Below the pieces are notes generated by a model. It searched no databases, had not been told where the DNA came from, and was given only the letters and a program-made list of their open reading frames with translations. This document shows, piece after piece, positions 11,901-24,100 of a DNA stretch of 64,000 bases; the stretch's first letter is position 1; the number at the start of each line of letters is the position of its first letter. Origin of the DNA: Chondrosia reniformis (taxonomy: Eukaryota > Porifera > Demospongiae > Chondrillida > Chondrillidae); assembly GCA_947172415.1 (NCBI GenBank), contig OX359202.1, positions 4,574,899 to 4,638,898 of the forward strand. The letters are read 5' to 3'. The translations under genes were made by a program, and so were the position numbers.

Positions 11901-14900
11901 AGCTAAGTACGTATGTACATTGTTTAATATGTTGCCCAGAAACCCCTCGCATACCGAAATGTCAGGCTGCTTTAAAATTTAATAGAGACAAAATATATGA
12001 ATTAACAGATGTAAATGGTGATAATTTCTGTATTTACTAGTTACATCATACTAATATAACCGAGCTCTTCAAGTTTGTATTTGAGTTTCCTTGCATTGGT
12101 ATGTTACAGTGAAGCATCTCTGTATTAATTGGCCTTAAAACTTTGCCTTCATACAAGAAACAAATAATAATCTAAAGTATAATCTAAAAAGTATTCAGTC
12201 ATTGGAACCCTACAAAGGGGGGAAATCCCCCTGTTTACAGTCCTACTCTTAATCTGCCAACTAGCCAATTTGCCAGACCAAAATATGGCAGGTTAAGATG
12301 ATCTCAAATTTTTGAATACTACCTGTACTAAATAACTAACACAAATCACTGCACTGTACTCGGGACTATTTCCAATTTGAGAGAAGTTATGGTGTTTAAA
12401 AGCATAACATGTATTGACCTAATTTGCATAAGAATATACTGTATATTTAATGATTAAACTATCCCAGTGAATAATCAATTGTTATAGTGAATGAATTATG
12501 GAATTAGGAATTATTTGGGATTAGTTTAAGGGTTTACGCATGTTTCTATGCAGTTAAGCAGTACCCACAAACATTTTATAGTCACTCGTTACTTAGAATG
12601 TTAATGCTTTTAGATGTGATGTGATCTGAACAATTTATCAGTAAAAACATAGGTATACATACTGGAACACATGAATACAGAAGAAAGGTTAAGTGTTGTA
12701 AGAAATTACCTCAGAATCAACATTTTAAATTTCTTAATGTATATACTAACAATATTACCACAAGGTTATCTATGTAAGCCAGCACTGCAAAACACCAGCC
12801 ATGTAGGGATTAGGGAACCTCTAAAGTGTATAAAGGTTAGTCCCTGGAGAGTGTACTACCTTCCTGCCAGCACTGAGGTGTTCAGGTTCATAGGTTTGAA
12901 ACATGTGTACATGAGGAGCTGTAGAATCAACTTGACCTATTACTGAATTTGTGAAATCAAACAAAATACTGCATTCTGGTGCAGGTAGATTTTGATCTGA
13001 ACAATTAAATACATATTGCCTATTTCATCCACCATATAAAGTCTGAAACATTTGCTATCTGGAGATTAACAACAATTTCCTTCAAATCTGATGTACATTG
13101 ATGGCTTAATTATCATTAATTATCACCTTAAGTGTTAATGCAGTTGTTAAAACATTCCTTGACTATTGATTCAGAAGCAAGACTCAATTACCAACAGAAT
13201 AACCAGGTACAACCAATGCATCTATGGATGCTTAAAAATTCAAAGTCAAATCACCTTTAAGACAACCATGACTCACTTGCATACTGCCTGCTTCTTTGAT
13301 CTTGGTACAACTAGAGCTAGCGATTCGTCTCTTTTACTGATGGCTTTAAAGAGGGTCTACAAACAAATACACTTACAAGGTACATGATACATATACATGG
13401 GTATGTACCTCACTGCTGAAAATATTCACATGACAAAAGTTAGTGTAACTTCTCTAAACTGAACCCTCGGTAAACTTCACAAAGAGAATATATAATCCCT
13501 TAGATTAAACTTTTAAGGTTTTTAGGAACAGATTAATTCCTTTAAATTAAACCATGCTCCTCAACTACATGATGGAGCTGTATGAGGTATTTTTGCTATT
13601 TCAGTTCTTTTTTGTGACAACATGATACAGCATACACTCAAACACTTCCCGTTTCACATACAATGGAAACTTCTAAAAGGGAGGGGGAGGGGAGGAGTCC
13701 TAAAGGGGAAACTTCTAAAAGGGAGGGGGAGGGGAGGAGTCCTAAAGGGGAAACTTCTAAAAGGGAGGGGGAGGGGAGGAGTCCTAAAGGGGAAACTTCT
13801 AAAAGGGAGGGGGAGGGGAGGAGTCCTAAAGGGGAAACTTCTAAAAGGGAGGGGGAGGGGAGGAGTCCTAAAGGGGAAACTTCTAAAAGGGAGGGGGAGG
13901 GGAGGAGTCCTAAAGGGGAAACTTCTAAAAGGGAGGGGGAGGGGAGGAGTCCTAAAGGGGAAACTTCTAAAAGGGAGGGGGAGAGGAGGAGTCCTAAAGG
14001 GGAAACTTCTAAAAGGGAGGGGGAGGGGAGGAGTCCTAAAGGGGAAACTTCTAAAAGGGAGGGGGAGAGGAGGAGTCCTACAGGGGAAACTTCTAAAAGG
14101 GAGGGGGAGAGGAGGAGTCCTAAAGGGGAAACTTCTAAAAGAGAGGGGGAGGGGAGGAGTCCTGAAGGGGAAACTTCTAAAAGGGAGGGGAAGTCTTAAG
14201 GAGGAGGTGGCTATATAGCAAATTCAATTTAGGTATGTATACCTATTATTACTGTCTATTATTATTATTATTATTAAAGGTACAGCCCCATCAGCACAAT
14301 ACTGGTATGAATAGGGGACCTTATATACAAAAAATAAATGAGTAAATATATTTCTAACATTTGAAATAAATATAAAAATTCAGAATAGGAATTAATTTAA
14401 CTCCATAAAATAAGTCATTATTCTATTCCTTATTATTACTCATACATATGTAATACACTATATGTGTACCTGACATTATGGTCAAGTTCATATCTTTGTT
14501 ATTATCAATACATTGGAGGTCAGGGGCCATACATATCCCACTTTCCTACTTTAGGATGCATGTTTGTCTTTGTCATGAGTCATGAGTAACAATCTTTTGA
14601 ATTATCCTTATTAACACATTGCAGGTCCTTTGAACAAGCAAACTTACTTGTCCAAAGTACAAGACAAGAAGAGACAGCGTGAAATACTGGATGTTTTGCG
14701 GGAAAGCTATGATAAACCAATTGACACCCGGAGAGAGGCTGTTGATTTGATAGCAGCAATCGTAGTAATAGAACGAGTACAGTAGAAGACGTAAGGCGGC
14801 CCACAGTAAGACACTGAAGAGGAACACGGTCTGGTAGCTTACCAGTTTATAGCCACGGTACAATATAAGAAGCAATTGAAAATAGACGGCAATGAAAAGA

Positions 14901-15049
14901 ATTGCTACAAGCACGGTAATAGGGATCAAGACAGACAGATGAATCGCCTGTTTGACGGCTATCGACTCTGGTGCAACTGTCGTATCATATCCAACCACCT
15001 CGTAGGGACCTGTTCCAAATTGTTCTCTAGTCGGAGAGGTTACATTCAT
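8921..15049 (-). CDS. GPR137: GPR137-like lysosomal seven-pass membrane protein, 7 exons
   Basis: Exons (5' to 3'): 14648-15049, 13277-13356, 11611-11836, 11163-11306, 10243-10377, 9517-9626, 8921-9116. They total 1,293 nt, 430 residues, with all splice phases consistent. The protein starts MNVTSPTREQF and has hydrophobic segments such as VLIPITVLVAILFIAVYFQL and VFLFSVLLWAALRLLLYSFY. Family marks include FTLSLLVLYFGQ, TLFKAISK, SRCLYNI followed by YGFGWTNASD, LLVWEVIPTYLIVIYFRV, and the tail signature SYFFNNPKRYDSDED. These match the vertebrate GPR137/GPR137B tail (SYFFDNPRRYDSDDD) segment by segment. In vertebrates the family sits on lysosomes and promotes Rag/mTORC1 activity; that role here is inferred. 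Introns 1 and 4 hold large minisatellites and intron 5 holds a hairpin repeat. Whether it equals GPR137, 137B or 137C cannot be said. Confidence 0.9.
9164..9355. mobile_element. Tc1/mariner-like MITE, 192 bp
   Basis: Begins CAGTATGGCCGGAAA and ends TTTCTGGCCATACTG, inverted repeats flanked by TA on each side. CAGT/ACTG ends with a TA duplication are typical of Tc1/mariner-derived MITEs. It lies in GPR137 intron 6, less than 50 bp from exon 7. Confidence 0.75.
10068..10104. repeat. Short hairpin, foldback family C relative
   Basis: ATGGTTCATCTTTTA is followed after a few bases by its reverse complement. The AAAGATG-type arm resembles the foldback family C copies near 41.3 and 48.5 kb. Confidence 0.5.
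10485..11150. repeat. Minisatellite, 10-bp and ~25-bp mixed units (GPR137 intron 4)
   Basis: About 660 bp built from GTGTGGACTG-type decamers, at the high end of the coordinates, and longer units containing GTGTGAGAGGTGGTGTGG. It ends only about 13 bp from the exon-4 splice donor. On the transcribed strand every decamer reads CCACACCAG, a weak acceptor-like word. Long frames across it on both strands are by-products of the repeat. Confidence 0.95.
11837..13276. other. GPR137 intron 2
   Basis: AT-rich intron sequence between exons 3 and 2. No gene, repeat array or RNA is recognised. Confidence 0.6.
13660..14205. repeat. 42-bp minisatellite, ~13 copies (GPR137 intron 1)
   Basis: Unit GAAACTTCTAAAAGG plus a G/A-only block plus GAGTCCTAAAGGG. 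Each unit holds several runs of three to five G on the plus strand, so both G-quadruplex and purine-triplex folding are possible; the intron RNA carries the C-rich complement. The unit length is a multiple of three, so long repetitive frames are open. I do not regard them as protein. Confidence 0.95.
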
Positions 15050-15165
15050 GCTTCGAACGAAAGAGTCACATCAAAACACTTAGCCATCTCACGTGAGTGG
15101 GGATTCCCAAACACTTCGACAGATTACGTCATAATTGTTAAAATACATACATTTGGCACTACATG

Positions 15166-18100
15166 CTATGTACATATACATAAATAACTTGAAATGTTGA
15201 CGTCATCATTTGGTATCTGACCATCTCCTGCTGTCCTCAAGTTTGTCAATATGAGTATACCAAGTTGGCTGGTTGGAGCCAGGATACAAGCGATAGCTGT
15301 AATAAAGAAAGCACTCACATCTAACAACTGAACATCTGTGTGGCTGTGGGTGATAACAAACTTTAAAAACAATTCTTCATTTCGAATATGCCTTGCTGCA
15401 ACAAATACGATAGTTTTCAAGGCAGGAGATTTTTTAAACCAATTTTTTGGCTCTCTAATGTGTCTAAGCAACAAGTAGCACATATAGTTATATAGTTATA
15501 GTTATAGGGCCTTTCTGAAGGGGTTTTACCACCTCACCTGTTTGGAAAGAGATGCATAAGATAAGAAGGAAAATCTTCTGGTACATTGTAGGAGTAAGGA
15601 ATCACATTGGTCATCATGGCCTCAGGGGAGTGGCGTATAAGATGCCCCACAGCATGGCCATGTGGATATTCTAATACTTTTCTTTCTTCAGAGAGGCTGT
15701 TCTATTAAACAGTAAACAAAAACATTATATAGAATCAAGAATTAAGGAAACCATATTACAAAATGTGTGTAAATAACTAGATATTTTGATCCCTTTCCTG
15801 GAATATTCAATCATTTTTGGAAACTATACTTTCCTATACTCTCTCCTCTTCTCTTAAACAAACAGTCCGACAAACATATCTAACTCACTGCAATGTAGAG
15901 GTGATGATTAAACAAATATGTCTGACATAGACAAGACTCCCAGGATCACTGATGAAGGGTGGAATTCCCAGAAACGGCTGTCTGACCCAGTGGAGAAGAA
16001 GATGAAAGAAGGAAAAAGAAGGAAGAAAAGACTCCTGTATCCTCATCCAAAGCTCTCTTCAGGTTTAGTTCCCCTATAGGCTCTTTTATAGAATAGGCAT
16101 ATAGCATGTAGGAAAATGGTTTCTTAGATTTTTCTCATATGTAACTCACTGCAATGTAGAGGTGATGATTAAACAAACATGTCTGACATACTGTATGTAA
16201 CTCACTGCAATGTAGAGATGATGATAACTCTTTCCATCTACAATTGCCCTGTCAAGTCTCTGCATCAAATATGGATTGTTCTCTGATATGTTTGGATAGT
16301 TGGCCATTTGGTGAATGTCTTTTCGTTCATACTGGCAAGAACAAGAATAAGAACAGCAAGCAGAAAAACAAGACTTGACTAAGCAAGTACCATTACAGAA
16401 GAAGGTGTATATGGAGTATTAAAATAACTTGGTAAAGGTACGGACATTCCTACACATGTACATAGGTAATTTAGCATTAGGAATATCTGGTTGGAAGTCA
16501 CTTAGTAGAGAAAAGATGGTGTTCTATAATAATGTAATTACATTCTGATGTGTTTCTCATAATTATAGCTGTTGCTAGGTATGAATAGTGTAAAGAACAT
16601 TTTACTAAAGACGTGGTTGACATGAATAATGATGTATAAACAAAAGTAGGATAAACTGTTTTCTACACTTCTTATTTACACTTATTATTTACACTTATTA
16701 TTTACACTTATTATTTACACTTATTATTTAGGGAAAACCTATAGAGCTTTGAATGAGAATACACTTTGTAGCTTTGAAGACATTAATAAAAAGAATTCAG
16801 CAAAATGGCTACACTATTCTGCTTCTACTGTACTTCATAAATTCAAATTATTTCTGCCTCTCTACCAGGAGTCAAAGTGTATGATTCCCCAGCTCTGAAG
16901 GCAACATGTAACCACATTTGAGTGACAGCAAATGGGCTTACAAAGTAAACAAGTTCCTGAGAATGTTTTCCCACGAGTCTCCTATGCCAAACTTGTTCAT
17001 TTAAATCATACTTTAAAGGTCAACTTTACTTAAAGGTCAATGGCACTAACTGGTAACTTAAGAATTTATATCATAAAAGGTAAGAGCATCTATTTATTTA
17101 ATTACATAGTAACCAGTTATGTTATAAAAATAAATTAGTACTATGGTTAACCTTTAAAATTAGCAATTTCTTTCAGATTACAATTCTGAACCTATAAATT
17201 ACTGAATTACATTTTAAATATTACCATTTTACATCATATATAACATATACACAGATCCAATATACACAGTTTCATATACAGTTCCAATATACACAGTTCC
17301 AATATACAGTGCCAGTAAACAGCAACATATATAGTGCATATTATCATACATACGTATACATGGTACATGAAGTGATAGGAGGTAATTTTAGTTATGTTCA
17401 TTATGATAGAAAAGTTTATTGGAGCTATCTGCAACGAAAATTGAGCTAGATTGAACGTTTCGACTTATTGCTGATGAAGACCTATGGGTCAAAACGTTCA
17501 ATCTAGCTCATTTTTGTTTCAGATAGCTCTAATAAAAGTGCATGGTGCATATATACATATATACACATACCTAAGAGATATAACGAAGCACTCTTGTCAT
17601 GAAATAACCAAGAAGATATTTCATTACAAGATTTCCCTATTTGATTATTCTAATGTAGACTTCAAAAGCTTACACTTCCTATATGCAGGAAACGGTTACA
17701 CAACGTTTCTTGATAAACCACATAAGCTCTTTATTGATAACAATACCACATGGTTTCCATAAGTGGATTTAGGGCAGTTCAGAGTGGATAAGACCTTTAA
17801 ATGTCTTACAACATTGGAGGAACAGACATTCCCACATTAAGCATTTAGGTGGATAAAGTCAATTTTAATATTAGATAAATATAATTATGAATTAATACAG
17901 GAACTTTAGAATTTAAAGATAAAGCAGTATTCTGATTGGCTATTAGACACAGCCACTAGAACTCTTTGTAGCAAGTTAGTTCCACAAGCCCCTACCTAAA
18001 TTGTACATGGACACAAATGGTTGCTATGGATACATGATACATATAGACAGTACCAATTAAATTAGTTAATCAGGGTTACAACATAAAGTATACAATCAAA

Positions 18101-21100
18101 AGATTTTAGTTGCCATGGATACAGTGCCAGTTACAGTGACTGATAAAATAAAGTAAAAAACAAACTAGATCTGCTTGAGTGGCATATCCAATTTACTTAA
18201 AATGTTTATCATCATTGAACTCTGGATATTACCCCTGCTGTCACCTGAGGAGTGCAATGAGCTAATGGGCAGAACCAAGGTTCACTTGATGGGAAACAGA
18301 GTCTCCCCCTACAGGGGTAATATATAGTGTTCAATGATGATGATGGCTTTAAGATCGGTTTTAGATCTAAAGTTTCCCCATTTTTCCTTACTTAAAATGA
18401 TTGTCAACTCAGTCAGTCAACAAGTACGTATATACAAAATACAATGAAAAGAAGCATTAATTAAGACCTTCAGCATGAATGCTTGACCATAGTAAAAGAT
18501 AAATGGTTACCTTATATCTGCCCAATAGAATTCACTGTCTGCTGAGATAAATAGAAGGCCTACAAAGAATGTGGTAACACCAATCGACCAATCAGATGCA
18601 TTTACCCAAAGGTGGTAATTAATCTATAGTGCCACTAGTCTGTCCCTACCCTTCCACGCCTTTGAGCACTTATTCGGTATGGTTCAACAAGCCAGACTAA
18701 GATAGATACATGAAAATGTACGCTACAATGCCTGTACAAAGGGATGCATACCCTAATATTTTCCAGTACATGCGTATCCATATTAAACTCTTGTATCCTC
18801 ATCCAAAGCTCTCACTAGATTTAGTTCCCTATAGGCCTTTTACTCTAAAGTAGATATAGCATGTTGAAAAATGGTGTGTTAGATTATTATATAACAGCAA
18901 AACAATATGACATATCCATCCTATGATTACTGTACGAGGTCATATCCTTAATGTATATACCATATAGAACAAAGGTATGCAATACATGTACTACAGGAAA
19001 GAGGCTAGTTGACCTCGTATGACTTCTCCTGCTGTTTGCACAAAGAAGCACATAGTAATCTCATAGAGTACAGGGTAGGTTGGTATTCTAAAATGTGAGT
19101 GCAACATTAATTGAATAGTGACATCCAGAAAACAGCCAGCCTGTTTTTGGCAACAAATTTGAGATCCATCACCGTCTAGCCAAGAAGGAGCCAACAGAAG
19201 CTTATGGAATAAATGTAAACATTGTATTGCTGGGAAGACTTACAATAAAATACAGAAAAGGTACAAAAGGTGAAGAAATGGAATGGTTAGAAAAAGTAAT
19301 GTAAATCAGTACAAAACACAGGCATCTGTTACTGTTTTCAAAAGTATCAAAGGGTGCAGACAAACATTAGACTAATCACTATCAAGTTAGAAGGGATGGT
19401 GAATTTAAATTTGACTCATATTAGCATTCCCTCCATTCATGGCCCTATTTATACATACACAAGTTTTAATAGGAAGGGAAGGAAAGAATTCAAACAATTT
19501 CAAGTATGGGGACACCCTAATGCTACAGACCATGATCACCTGTCATCAGATAAACCATTCAATTTGTACCATTAATGGCTATTACTCCCAAGTCATTCTC
19601 CATAGGTGGTGATTGATCAGTTCAAAAATGCCAAAGGTAATTGGGTTACCTTTCTCCTTTAGTAAGATTTCAATTCAATGTATAGTCACAGCTAAGGAAT
19701 GCCAAGTATTTCAGTCATTCAGGCATATTAAACATGCCTTTGGTAACTTGAAAATGTTTACTGAAACACACACATTAGAATCAGTTTACACATGCACTTA
19801 TACTAAAATTACTTTAAATAGAATTAAAAGATGCTCAATATTTTGATTTTTTATAACACTGTGTATAATAGCTGTATGTGTTGATTGATTATTACTACAT
19901 TGGTATATGTACATACATATGTCCGTATGTAATAGAATGAGGAGGTGGAGACTACAGTGAGTCAATGTTGGTCAGTTTAGGGTGTGTGCTGCATTGCTAT
20001 TCTATTTTGAATATTTCAGACTTACAATTGTTCCTGGGAAAAAGCAGATTACAGCACCAGGCACCACACTGCCAGCCAGAATGACTCCTAATACAATACA
20101 AAGGGGAGTTTGACACATGAAATATGACAAAGTGTGATGAAGCCACACTTGTGTACACTTGGAGCCAGTACAGGAGCTCCACTATTTGGTCAGAAGGAGG
20201 CATTCCAACTGAGAGTTATAGAAAACATTGCTTGCTACACTTGCAGTAATGGAATGTCATAAACCATAAGGTGCACATGTATTCCTCAAATGCAATTATA
20301 ATAGTTAGAAGACCCAAAAAGTGAACTAATGACCTGATATGTACAGAGATAAAATTAAGGGAAAACAAACGTGATGAAGTAACACATAGATATCACATAA
20401 TGGGATATCAAGGGTCAACATAATTGGTAACGACCGCCATCCCATATCACCCTATGAGTTGTACTAACAATATCAACTGGCCATAAAAGTAGTTAATGAA
20501 TGTCAAGCCCTTACACATGCACAACACATGAGATGAACAACAATTGGCAGAAGCAGGCCTTGATGCATGTTACCATATACAGAAATAAAGTATACTAGTC
20601 CATACGTACATGCTTTAATTACTTGTAATTCAGGGCAAGCCTATAGGAAATTGTGTTTTAGTCTATTCCATTCGTATGTATCCTTATATATAGCTTATAT
20701 TCACATCAACCATATGACCAGAAAATGATGTCTTAGGACAGCTATTTATGTACAGGTGCCATAGACGCTGGAAAAAGGTGTTTTAGAGTAAGCATTATAC
20801 AGTAATAAAGTCATACATCCTCCTACTAAGAAACTACTACTAAGAAAGGTTTTTATGATGTAATACGATACACAAGAGGGCCATTGGATACTCCTAAGAC
20901 AATAAAATTAACTAATAAAGAAATTTCATGCTCGGTGAAGCACATAAGAAGCTCATGCCTCCTTCAATGGGCTGACTAGAGGTATGAGAGTACTTCATGA
21001 CCCACCTACCACAACAAAGTAACTCGATTAATATTTCACCAGGCCAGACAAGTTGAGTACCTGTATACCTCCTCATTTAAGTACAGTCTGCATTGACTAT

Positions 21101-24100
21101 ATTAGCATATAAATCAGCTAGGTTTATCCTAATGCGTTCATTTCAGAGAGATGATTGATTAAGGTGAGTTGTGGCTAGTAGGAACACTTTGAATAGTTTA
21201 CCCTTTAAAAGCAATTGATTGAAGCCATAATGCATAATTGCATACAAGGACATAATGTATACCTGTATTAATAGCAAATCAATCGAACCCTTGACAGTAA
21301 GAGAGTCTTTCAATCTCTGCTCTCTATGAGCCTACAAAAGGTGATGTCAGAATTGGCATGGAATGTATCACAATAAGTCTGAATAAATAGGAGGAGTGCT
21401 GTAAAACATGTACAAGTTCTGAGTAAGAAATACAATTCAAAGAATTCACTATACGATATATTTTAGTCTCGCAATATTATTGAAGTATTAAATGTTAGAA
21501 ATGTTCCATAAATGAATAATTTTAGTGGAAAAGTCAACTCCATTTGAAGTTCTAGTATCTAACCAAAAGTGAAAAGTTTGATTTGAGTCTTTTCTTTATG
21601 TATTCATATTATGTTTCCTTATCTTCCTATATATGCATGTTAACCAGATCTATAGGAACAATGTTTTAGATTAACCTTAAAAACATGTAGATCCAATATT
21701 AACATAAACAGAAAATACACTGAAACTACAACAGCCTGCCCAGGATAGTCCCTTTGGGTCCAACACATGGTTCACACATGACACTCTTCCTTTCAAGTAC
21801 AAGTCATCAATATGTACTCAATAGGTGTAATACCATAAAACCAGTTTTGACTTAAAAACCCATTTCACATATACGTACAGTATATGAAAAGGGGAGTTTT
21901 TTGCACGTAAGCCTGTGCTGGGTTTATTATTTGCACGTACAGTGTATATACATAAAAATGTAGTGCTCTCCCTTTGTTAATACTGTTCAATAGAGGTTAA
22001 TACTGTTTAATAGAGGTTATTACGGTTCAATAGAGGTTATTACTGTTCAATAGAGGTTAATACTGTTCAATAGAGGTTATTACTGTTCAATAGAGGTTAT
22101 TACTGTTCAAAAGAGGCTATTATTTACTGGTCAATAGAGGTTATTACTTTTCAAAAGAGGTTATTACTGTTCAATAGAGGTTATTACTGTTCAAAAGAGG
22201 TTATTACTGTTCAATAGAGGTTAATACTGTTCAATAGAGGTTATTACTGTTCAATAGAGGTTATTACTGTTCAAAAGAGGCTATTATTTACTGGTCAATA
22301 GAGGTTATTACTTTTCAAAAGAGGTTAATATTGTTCAAAAGAGGTTATTACTGTTCAAAAGAGGTTATTACGTTTCAAAAGAGGTTATTACAGTTCCAAT
22401 GAGGTTAATACTGTTCCAGTGAGGTTATTACTGTATCTTTTCCACACCAAATGCATGGATAATGCAATGTCTCCATGTACCAATATGGATAGTGGAATGC
22501 ATACAGTTCTTCCGTGTCCATGTGGAGTTTGGCCGCATGATGGATGAAGTGAATGGATTTGGGATATCTCAGAGATAACTTAATCCTGTCAAGTTATAAG
22601 TCAGACAACACAACAAGGTCATCTAATTGTTTAGCTTCATTCAAGCAGAAATACATCAACTTGAACTTCCACCCTTCTATAATCTTATCTCAGATACCCC
22701 ATATACATCTAGGAGTGAATCACTATCAATTCACTGATGAACATACAAATAAAAGATATGCCAGACCTAGGGAAATCTAGTTCACGTGCTCATAACCATT
22801 ATTGTTTGTACATCCTCCTCACCAACAGCTGCACAGCCCTGTCTGACCCCACTTCGTATTAGGACAACAGCATTTGCACGTGAAGGGATACAAACACCGT
22901 AAGGCATCTAAAACTCATTGGCTGAAAATTACTGACTGGCTCTTTTCAAAAGTATTTTAGTACATGTTAGTCCATTACATATAGATTGGATAGCTTGAAT
23001 CAATGCTATTCAATGACCACAAAGCTAAATCCAACATGAGATCACCTGAAGAAAGACATCAGAAGACAGAGAAAGGGAGATAAACTTACCAAATTGGTGA
23101 AATGTGAGGTTTCCAATAGTAGTTCACTCAGAGTACATAAAGAGAATAATGGTTTCTACACTCTAAAAATACTTCTAAGAGTTAAAAGTTACTTTAAATT
23201 ATCAATTAAAGGTAGCCAAACACTTAATTTAACACTCAATACATGTATAGTCCTATTCCTTTCAAAGAAATGACTGATATAATGTCATCCTCATTAATAT
23301 TATCAGTACAAGCTGATTAACCTACCAGGAATATCTTCCTTTGAAGGATATAACTCTAGGTGAAATTGGGATTTAATCTCTCCTTTCTTCTCTCCTTCCA
23401 GCTCCATTGACAAACGGTTACCATGGCAATTTCCTTCTAGCATATTTGAAAACATTTGGGTTAACTGTAAAAGGAAAGGTGACATTAAAAATAATAAAAT
23501 CATAAACATCTTCAATGTGTAACAGTAAAGTTCACATTTTAGTATGCTGGCAGACATTATAAATATAAATATTTAACAATACATAATATATCCATATTTA
23601 ACAATACATAATATATCCATATTTAACAATACAAAATAAAGTATATCCATATTTGAGAAAGTGAATACTGCACATAAAATGATGTCACAAGACTTTGTTT
23701 TTCATATTTTGAATGGTACTCTCCAGTTTGATGAAAATATGCTGACGATGCTTTGAAATAAAATCAAAACTCAATAATGTCCGTTCAACCACGAAATACC
23801 TCACCATCAATTTCTATTTGTTTATTATTTTGGATCCACCCTTATACATATTAAAGAATTCAACTCCTAAACTAATGAATCATTACAATAAAACTAAACA
23901 TTCACAGATCACTTTTCCCTTCTGTGAAATTACATAATTGCAAATATACTAGAGCAATTCCTACGATTAACTTTTCATTTAACTAACTAATCTTGTTAAA
24001 AAGATTAGAAAACGAGTACATAATCCAATAACAGGGACTATCTGGAATATTCAGAGTACCACACACAGTAGCTGTAGCCTTATAATAGCCAATCATGTTT

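Noticed and set aside
13622-14218. Two 180-200-residue Lys/Gly/Arg-rich frames
   Set aside because: 42-bp minisatellite in an intron, with frames open because the unit is divisible by three.
18520-19200. Hydrophobic open stretches resembling membrane-spanning exons
   Set aside because: The SETD9 exons on either side join in phase without them and align directly with human SETD9.
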